From NCBI GenBank assembly GCA_021324795.1, contig JAJPIK010000059.1, positions 1-36,856 on the forward strand: 36,856 bases of DNA. The letters run 5' to 3'. A program made the position numbers and the translations under genes. Shown in pieces: positions 28,774 through 34,162 of this stretch. The stretch comes from Chloroflexota bacterium (GTDB taxonomy: Bacteria; Chloroflexota; UBA6077; FW602-bin22; CADDYW01). Below the pieces are notes generated by a model. The model was not told the DNA's origin. It saw only the letters and a program-made list of their open reading frames with translations, and did no database searches. The first letter of the stretch is position 1. Each line of letters starts with the position of its first letter.

Positions 28774-29319
28774 CTAACGAGAGGACATAAACGGAGCCAA
28801 ATAATCTCGAAGGGTGAGACGGGCGCGGTGCAGGCGTGTCTTGACGTTCGCCTCGGTGATTTGAAGGATCCGGGCGACCTCGGCTGTTGACATGCCCTCG
28901 GCGTCGCGCAGAACCAACACGATCCGCTGTTCTTCCGGGAGGCTTGCGATTCCTTTTTCGATCTGGCGCTGGAGCTCATTGAGCTCGGCGTATCGGGAGA
29001 CGTCGCCTCCCCATTGTCCGGACTGGCTCAGCGATTCATCGATTGCCTCAAGGGGTTCAGCCGGCTGACGGTGCTTCTGGCGCAGGCGGGTGACGGCGGC
29101 GTTAACGGCGATGCGGTACAGCCAGGTAACCGGACTCGACTCGCCCCGGAATGTTTCCCAATGCTCGAAGCCTGAGAGAAATGCTTCCTGCATCGCATCC
29201 TCGGCATCGGCGGGTGAACCGGTGATCCGGAGCGTGACGCGGTAGATGCGATCGGCGTACTCGGTAACCAGTCGTTCGAATTCGGCTAAATCGTTTGGTC
29301 CCTCGCGAGATCGTGTCAT
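28774..29319 (-). CDS. ECF-type RNA polymerase sigma factor
   Basis: From the ATG at 29319 (GGGGAGG four bases upstream) the product has 181 residues. Region 2 is 'RITGSPADAEDAMQEAFLSG' and 'TWLYRIAVNAAVTRLRQKH'. Region 4 is 'LPEEQRIVLVLRDAEGMSTA' followed by 'EVARILQITEANVKTRLHRA', the -35-binding helix-turn-helix. Both halves are intact, as in sigma-E/RpoE-like ECF factors. No anti-sigma gene is directly downstream; the zinc-finger anti-sigma at 23663 lies at the far end of the collinear prkA-yhbH-spoVR block. I infer that this pair controls the block. Confidence 0.95.
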   Translation of the reverse strand: MTRSREGPNDLAEFERLVTEYADRIYRVTLRITGSPADAEDAMQEAFLSGFEHWETFRGESSPVTWLYRIAVNAAVTRLRQKHRQPAEPLEAIDESLSQSGQWGGDVSRYAELNELQRQIEKGIASLPEEQRIVLVLRDAEGMSTAEVARILQITEANVKTRLHRARLTLRDYLAPFMSSR

Positions 29320-29507
29320 TGGGCCTCCCCGCCCCGCGCCTGGTGGAAACAATACGCCTACTTACATTGTCGCGGCATGCCGTCCGTTGGTCAAGAAATC
29401 GCGCGTGGGAATGTCGTTAGCACTCATTGGCTGGCCGCGTGTTATACTGTGAACACGAACCGCGTGATCCATGCTGCTAGGGGACGCGGTGGCGGAGAAA
29501 AACGCAG

Positions 29508-30626
29508 ATGGTTGAATTGTCTTCGATCCGGGAACGGACGACGCCGATTCGCCGGCCGGTGATCGATTGCGACGTCCACAACGCCGTACCCAACGTCCAG
29601 GCCCTTTTCCCTTATCTGAATGGTTACTGGCGCGAACACATCACCGAGAGCCGCTTCAAAGGCCCGGTCAACACTATCTATCCGCGCAAGGCGCCGATCA
29701 GTGCTCGCCCGGACAGCGTGCCAGCCGACGGGAGACCGCCTGGCTCGGATCTCGATCTCCTACGCACGCAGTTACTCGATCCGCTCGGGGTCGAAACGGC
29801 TATTCTGAATTGCACCTACGCGATCGATAGCTTGCATAATCCCGAGGCAGCAATCGCCCTGGCCAGCGCGGTGAACGATTGGCAGATCGCCGAATGGCTG
29901 GAAAAAGACCGTCGGCTGCGTGCCGCCATCGTGGTCCCGAGCCAGCTCCCCGCTTTGGCCGCCAAGGAGATCGATCGGGTGGCCGAGCACCCCGGTTTTG
30001 TCCAGGTGTTCTTGCCCGCCCGTTCCCTGCTTCCCTACGGCAATCGCAACTACCAGCCGCTATGGGAGGCGATCGCGCGACACGATCTGGTCGCGGGAAT
30101 CCACTTCGGCGGCGTGCCGGGCAATCCGCCGACTCCTTCCGGCTGGCCTACCTATTTTCTCGAAGAGTACGCGGGAATGGCGCAGGTGTTCCAGTCGCAG
30201 ATCGTTAGCATCGTCAGCGAGGGGGTCTTCGACCTGTTTCCGAACCTGCGGGTTGCCCTGATCGAGAGCGGCTTCACCTGGCTGCCTGCCTTCCTGTGGC
30301 GTTTCGACAAGGAATGGCGTAACCTGCGTCGTCTGGTGCCCTGGGTCAAGCGCCCTCCCTCGGCCTACGTTCGCGAGCACATCCGCTTTACCATCCAACC
30401 TCTTGATGCTCCTCCCGATCCAGAGCACCTGCTGGACGTGATCGACCAGCTTGGCTCAGACGAACTCCTGCTCTACGCGAGCGACTACCCCCATCAGCAC
30501 CTGGCCGAGCCAGAAGCGGCCCTGTTCGCGCACCTCCCTGAAACGTTGGTTCAAAAAATCTGCCGCGATAATGCGAGGGCGTTATATCGGCTCTCCGAGA
30601 TTCTCTCGCCCTCTGAGAGAGGGTGA
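29508..30626 (+). CDS. Metal-dependent amidohydrolase (Amidohydrolase_2 family), paralogue 2
   Basis: This 372-residue TIM-barrel hydrolase is collinear with the 2448 and 30693 products. Signatures: VIDCDVHNAVP near residue 18, the metal His in AGIHFGGVPGNP near residue 195, 'VALIESGFTWLP' and the Asp in LLYASDYPHQHL near residue 322. Shared landmarks with the 2448 product include 'PWVKRPPSAYVREHIRF'. TATACT at 29443 marks a possible -10 upstream. It is followed 66 bases later by the third paralogue. The substrate is unknown; two sister enzymes in tandem suggest successive or alternative steps of ring-cleavage or amide-hydrolysis pathways. Confidence 0.9.
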   Translation: MVELSSIRERTTPIRRPVIDCDVHNAVPNVQALFPYLNGYWREHITESRFKGPVNTIYPRKAPISARPDSVPADGRPPGSDLDLLRTQLLDPLGVETAILNCTYAIDSLHNPEAAIALASAVNDWQIAEWLEKDRRLRAAIVVPSQLPALAAKEIDRVAEHPGFVQVFLPARSLLPYGNRNYQPLWEAIARHDLVAGIHFGGVPGNPPTPSGWPTYFLEEYAGMAQVFQSQIVSIVSEGVFDLFPNLRVALIESGFTWLPAFLWRFDKEWRNLRRLVPWVKRPPSAYVREHIRFTIQPLDAPPDPEHLLDVIDQLGSDELLLYASDYPHQHLAEPEAALFAHLPETLVQKICRDNARALYRLSEILSPSERG

Positions 30627-30627
30627 G
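30605..30627 (+). terminator. Hairpin overlapping the stop codon of the second amidohydrolase gene
   Basis: A 10-bp stem (30605-30614 with 30618-30627, one G-T pair) with a 3-base loop includes the TGA at 30624-30626. There is no T-run, so it is more likely an attenuator or mRNA stabiliser between the two amidohydrolase genes than a full terminator. Confidence 0.4.
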
Positions 30628-30692
30628 GGTGACGGCCGAGTTTACCTGGAATGAGTTAAGCCTCTAAGTTTAAGTTAAGGAGGAAAGCACCG

Positions 30693-31781
30693 ATGGTCGC
30701 GACGTTTCCGGAAGTCAATCAGCGTGGTCGTACCCGACCGGCCCTGATCGACTGCGATCTGCACAGTGAGCTCGATTCCGAGCGAGATCTTTTCCCTTAC
30801 CTCTCGACCCGTTGGCGCGAGCACATCGAGACCTATGGTCTGCACCCACCGGCCGGTGGATTTTATCCGCGCTTCATGGATCATCGCGCCTCGGCTATTC
30901 CGCCCTCCGGCCGCCGAGCTGGATCCGAGGTTGGCTTCACCCGCACCGATTTTCTCGACCGCTACAACGTTGCCTACGGTATTCTGAACTGCCTGTCAGG
31001 AGCGGCAGGACAGCAGAATCTGGAATTGGGCGCGGCCCTGGCGCGCGCGGTGAACGAATGGCACGTGAACGAGTGGCTCGACCCCGAACCACGGATGCGA
31101 GCCACGATCACCATCGCCCATGAGGATCCACCGAGCGCGGTCGCCGAGATCAAGCGTTGGGCAAACGATCGGCGCTTTGTCCAGGTCCAATTCAGCGGCC
31201 GTCCCCAGGAGCCGATGGGACGTCGTAAATACTGGCCGATCTACGAGGTCTGCGAGGAATACGATCTCAAGATCATGTCCCATGCCTTTGGCTCGTACGG
31301 TCAGCCAATCACCGGCACCGGCTGGCCCTCGTTCTACCTGGAAGAACACGTCGGTCCGGCCCAGGCCATGCAGGCGAACGTCATCAGTATGGTGATCGAA
31401 GGCGTCTTCGAGCACTTTCCCGGATTAAAAGTCGTCTCGGTCGAAAACGGCTTTGCCTGGCTGCCTTCGCTCATGTGGCGACTCGACAGCGCCTGGCAGC
31501 TCCTCAAGAGCGAGGTGCCACACCTCAAGCGTTTACCTTCCGAGTATATTCGCGAGCACGTCTACCTGTCCACCCAGCCGATGGAGGAGCCAAACCGACC
31601 GCGATACTTCGAGCAGATGCTCAAGCACTTTGGTAGCGCCGTTGACCACCTTCTCTTTGCCAGCGATTACCCTCACTGGGACGCCGACAATCCCGACGAA
31701 GCGTTTCCGGTTACGCTTTCACCGGAGCTCGAGCAGAAGATCTACTTCGCAAACGCGGCGGCATTATATGGACTGGAGTAG
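30693..31781 (+). CDS. Metal-dependent amidohydrolase (Amidohydrolase_2 family), paralogue 3
   Basis: This 362-residue paralogue has a strong GGAGG nine bases before the ATG. Signatures: LIDCDLHSELDSERDLFPYL near residue 18, the metal His in IMSHAFGSYGQP near residue 190, 'VVSVENGFAWLPSLMWRLD' and the Asp in LLFASDYPHWDADNP near residue 320. The second metal-site residue after DxH is Ser instead of the His (2448) or Asn (29508) at that place, so the three enzymes differ at the metal centre entrance. It is probably cotranscribed with 29508 and with the DUF302 gene 33 bases downstream. Confidence 0.9.
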   Translation: MVATFPEVNQRGRTRPALIDCDLHSELDSERDLFPYLSTRWREHIETYGLHPPAGGFYPRFMDHRASAIPPSGRRAGSEVGFTRTDFLDRYNVAYGILNCLSGAAGQQNLELGAALARAVNEWHVNEWLDPEPRMRATITIAHEDPPSAVAEIKRWANDRRFVQVQFSGRPQEPMGRRKYWPIYEVCEEYDLKIMSHAFGSYGQPITGTGWPSFYLEEHVGPAQAMQANVISMVIEGVFEHFPGLKVVSVENGFAWLPSLMWRLDSAWQLLKSEVPHLKRLPSEYIREHVYLSTQPMEEPNRPRYFEQMLKHFGSAVDHLLFASDYPHWDADNPDEAFPVTLSPELEQKIYFANAAALYGLE

Positions 31782-31814
31782 GATTGAAAGCGGACCGACA
31801 TTAGGAGTATTCGT

Positions 31815-32222
31815 ATGGCTACACCGGTTCGTCATCATTATGGCTTTGGCACCAGGGTAAGTCTGCCGTTCGAGGTCGCCGTCGAAAAGACCAAGGCCGC
31901 GCTCAAGGAGCAAGGCTTCGGCGTGCTGACCGAGATCGACGTCAAGAAAACTCTCAAGGAGAAGCTGAACGCTGACTTCCGTCCTTACCGAATTCTTGGC
32001 GCCTGCAATCCACCCCTCGCCCACCGTGCGTTGTCCGCCGAGCTTGGAGTTGGCTTACTTCTTCCCTGTAACGTTGTCGTTTACGAGGACGGTGATGGCA
32101 GCGTTGTCGAAGCGATGGATCCCGAGGCCGCGCTGGGCGTAGTCGGCAATTCGGCCCTCGAGCCTATCGCGCGGGCCGCGCGCGAGAAGCTACAAAATGC
32201 GATCAGTAGCCTCAGTTCCTAG
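31815..32222 (+). CDS. DUF302 domain protein
   Basis: This is a 135-residue single-domain protein. DUF302 landmarks are 'LPFEVAVEKTKAALKEQGFG' followed by VLTEIDVKKTLKEKL, 'YRILGACNPPLAHRAL', 'GLLLPCNVVVYED' and 'EAMDPEAALGVVGN'. DUF302 proteins are small alpha-beta proteins with a conserved Cys (here in 'LGACNPP'); no firm function is known, and redox or heavy-metal links have been suggested. AGGAG precedes the ATG by seven bases. Its TAG and the TAG of the opposing dehalogenase gene are the two strands of one CTAG (32219-32222). Confidence 0.92.
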   Translation: MATPVRHHYGFGTRVSLPFEVAVEKTKAALKEQGFGVLTEIDVKKTLKEKLNADFRPYRILGACNPPLAHRALSAELGVGLLLPCNVVVYEDGDGSVVEAMDPEAALGVVGNSALEPIARAAREKLQNAISSLSS

Positions 32223-33100
32223 ATTCCAGTAAGCCAGTCGGCGATTGCCTGGCCGATCTCATCAGGAGAGTCTTCCTGGACGAAGTGCCCGCCGCGAATG
32301 GTCAGTTCGCGCTGGTTCGGCCAAGCCTGGCAATAGGCGACGACGTCGGGATGAGTGAGGATGGCCCCCGGATCGACGCGAATGAAGAGTTTGGGAACGC
32401 CGCTTTCGGAGAGCCACTTGGCGTAGGAGCGAACGATCTCGACGACATCTGGCGGCTCGCCGTTGAGAGGAATCTGCCGGGGCCAGGTCAGGGTCGGTCG
32501 ACGCGCTTCACCCGGTTCGAGGTAGGGGCGCCGATATTCCGCCATTTCGGCCTCGCTCAGCGCGCGAAGAATCGATCCGGGCAAGATACGTTCGACGAAC
32601 AGGTTGCGCTCGAGAATCATCGATTCGCCGGCGGGCGAGCGTAAGCCTTCAAATATCCGGCGGGCTGCCGGCGGCCACTCATCCCAGAGCAAAGGCCGGA
32701 CGATCGCCTCCATATAGGCAACCCCTTTGATGGTGGCACGGTGGCGATTCCCCCAATCGAAGCCAAGCGCCGAGCCCCAGTCATGGACGACGAAGGTGAC
32801 CCGCTCACGCACGCCGAGCTTTTCGAGCAGCGCGTCGAGGTAGCGTCGATGCTCGACAAAGGTGTAGGACTCCGGACCACTGTCGGGTAGCTTGTCCGAA
32901 TCGCCCATTCCAATGAGGTCCGGGGCGATGCAGCGGCCAAGCGGCTCGAGGTAGGGAATGACGTTTCGCCAGAGGTAGGATGAGGTCGGATTGCCGTGCA
33001 GCAGAACAATCGGGTCACCAGTGCCGACTTCGACGTAGGCCATCGTTCGACCAAGAACCTCGGCCCGCCGCTTGATGTAAGGGAACTCCGCGCTTGGCAT
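32219..33100 (-). CDS. Haloalkane dehalogenase (HLD-II, DhaA/LinB-like)
   Basis: From the ATG at 33100 (AAAGGAG six bases upstream) the product has 293 residues, the normal length. It is an alpha/beta-hydrolase with the nucleophile Asp107 in VVHDWGSALG, halide-stabilising Asn37 (LLHGNPTSSYLWRN) and Trp108, catalytic Glu131 (AYMEAIVRP) and His272 (RGGHFVQED). This Asp-His-Glu triad with Asn+Trp defines subfamily HLD-II, the class of DhaA and LinB. It should hydrolyse the carbon-halogen bond of haloalkanes to alcohol and halide, in the cytoplasm without cofactors. It faces the amidohydrolase cluster convergently. Confidence 0.94.
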   Translation of the reverse strand: MPSAEFPYIKRRAEVLGRTMAYVEVGTGDPIVLLHGNPTSSYLWRNVIPYLEPLGRCIAPDLIGMGDSDKLPDSGPESYTFVEHRRYLDALLEKLGVRERVTFVVHDWGSALGFDWGNRHRATIKGVAYMEAIVRPLLWDEWPPAARRIFEGLRSPAGESMILERNLFVERILPGSILRALSEAEMAEYRRPYLEPGEARRPTLTWPRQIPLNGEPPDVVEIVRSYAKWLSESGVPKLFIRVDPGAILTHPDVVAYCQAWPNQRELTIRGGHFVQEDSPDEIGQAIADWLTGI

Positions 33101-33294
33101 CCCGTTCTCCTTTCGGGCAGTCAGTTCTGACTGCGTCCCGCCACTGTTCCGTCGACGATCTTGAAGACTCATTGGTGCTAGCGTGCCGCGTCGCCTGCAT
33201 TGTGAGCCAACGCCCGCCAAATTGCAACCTGTTTTGACTGCAAAAATCAGATGCTCGCGCGTTAGTGGGCCGGTGCTGAGCTAACTTCTGCTGA

Positions 33295-33624
33295 TCACTC
33301 GTTACTGGTCACCGAAAACGTCCAATAGCGACCAGTCGGCTGCTCCCAGGTGATCTCGACGTCGTCGACGCGTGCGAGCGGCGGTCCTTCTCGGCACCAG
33401 GCGATCATCGACTGTACCGCCGACGACGGGCCTTCAAGCCATGCCTCGACCCGGCCATCGAGGAGATTGCGCACCCAGCCGACCACCCCACGCTGCAGCG
33501 CCGCCCGCCGAGCCGACTCGCGAAACCCGATCCCTTGGACCCGACCCGAGATAAAAAGGTGCGCGCAAACCGGTGAGGCACCTTTGTCGCCACCGGCCGC
33601 CGCGCGACCAAGGTGGTTTCCCAT
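33295..33624 (-). CDS. acyP: Acylphosphatase
   Basis: Taking the ATG at 33624 gives 109 residues; the frame is open farther upstream but the homology starts near residue 19. The catalytic signature is complete: '[20 protein letters not shown]' (phosphate-binding loop and Arg) and '[20 protein letters not shown]' (catalytic Asn). It hydrolyses the carboxyl-phosphate bond of acylphosphates. The first 18 residues ([17 protein letters not shown]) are extra compared with the usual 90-residue enzyme, and there is no good ribosome binding site, so the start is uncertain. Confidence 0.9.
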   Translation of the reverse strand: MGNHLGRAAAGGDKGASPVCAHLFISGRVQGIGFRESARRAALQRGVVGWVRNLLDGRVEAWLEGPSSAVQSMIAWCREGPPLARVDDVEITWEQPTGRYWTFSVTSNE

Positions 33625-33639
33625 CTTGCTAAACCGATT

Positions 33640-33763
33640 ATCATTTGATTGGCCAAAGACTCGTGCGCAGTATCCAGGCAAGAGTTTACGCCAATTGGCC
33701 GCAGAAGGGAGCGTGGGTCTGAATACCATCCGCTTACTCCTTGAAGATATCGTGAGCGGATAG
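33640..33763 (+). pseudogene. Possible remnant of a helix-turn-helix DNA-binding protein
   Basis: The plus-strand frame ending at the TAG 33761-33763 reads '...[17 protein letters not shown]' then '[15 protein letters not shown]'. This resembles the helix-turn-helix of resolvase/invertase or transposase-type proteins ('[17 protein letters not shown]'). Upstream, the frame runs into sequence antisense to acylphosphatase with no further homology and no start. It could be the 3' remnant of a mobile-element gene, or chance. The 33625-33991 stretch otherwise holds only the repeats at 33771. Confidence 0.3.
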
Positions 33764-33770
33764 GGAGGCC

Positions 33771-33812
33771 GCAAAGGGGCCAAACGGGCCAGAAAGGGGC
33801 CACAAAGGGGCC
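33771..33812 (+). repeat. Short tandem repeats of an AAAGGGGCC-type unit
   Basis: Copies of an 11-base unit (GCAAAGGGGCC, AGAAAGGGGCC, ACAAAGGGGCC) begin at 33771, 33791 and 33802, with a degenerate 9-base copy (AAACGGGCC) between the first two. The stretch lies just after the helix-turn-helix remnant. Confidence 0.7.
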
Positions 33813-33991
33813 AACGCGGTCGGCTCGCTGTCCTTTTCCGGTGTTACCAACCGCGGCAATCTCACCAAAGCCGCGACTGACCAGTCGCCGGGCCAGGGCC
33901 ACTGGTAGGTACGACGATTCGACGGTGACGTTAATCGCTTCCATTACTCAATCGATCAGCAACGGTCATTCCAGGGGATAGGTGGGTACAC

Positions 33992-34162
33992 TTAACGATT
34001 GGCAGCACCAGGCGCTTTCAGTCTCGTCTTACGACTCCCGAGCGAGTGAAGTCGGACCCCGTTCGAGATGGTCGCCGTCTCGGGAAGGCTCTCAATGAAC
34101 CCGCCACGTGAGTCGCGTCGAATGTACCGCTTGGCAAAGCTCATTCCGTTAGCCCCGGTCAT
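33992..34162 (-). CDS. 56-residue ORF coupled to the Type IIG gene
   Basis: The ATG at 34162 overlaps the TGA of the restriction-modification gene as ATGA, and the frame runs 56 codons to a TAA at 33992. The product is basic (MTGANGMSFAKRYIRRDSRG at the start, ending in APGAANR). No family is recognised. A second in-frame ATG lies six codons in. The overlap suggests coupled translation, and a small partner or inhibitor of a restriction enzyme would fit, but that is a guess. It could also be a truncated remnant of a longer gene. Confidence 0.45.
   Translation of the reverse strand: MTGANGMSFAKRYIRRDSRGGFIESLPETATISNGVRLHSLGSRKTRLKAPGAANR

Noticed and set aside
29440..29448. A full promoter for the second amidohydrolase at GTGTTATACT.
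   Set aside because: Only the -10 hexamer is convincing; the hexamers at normal spacing (GCACTC) are not -35-like.
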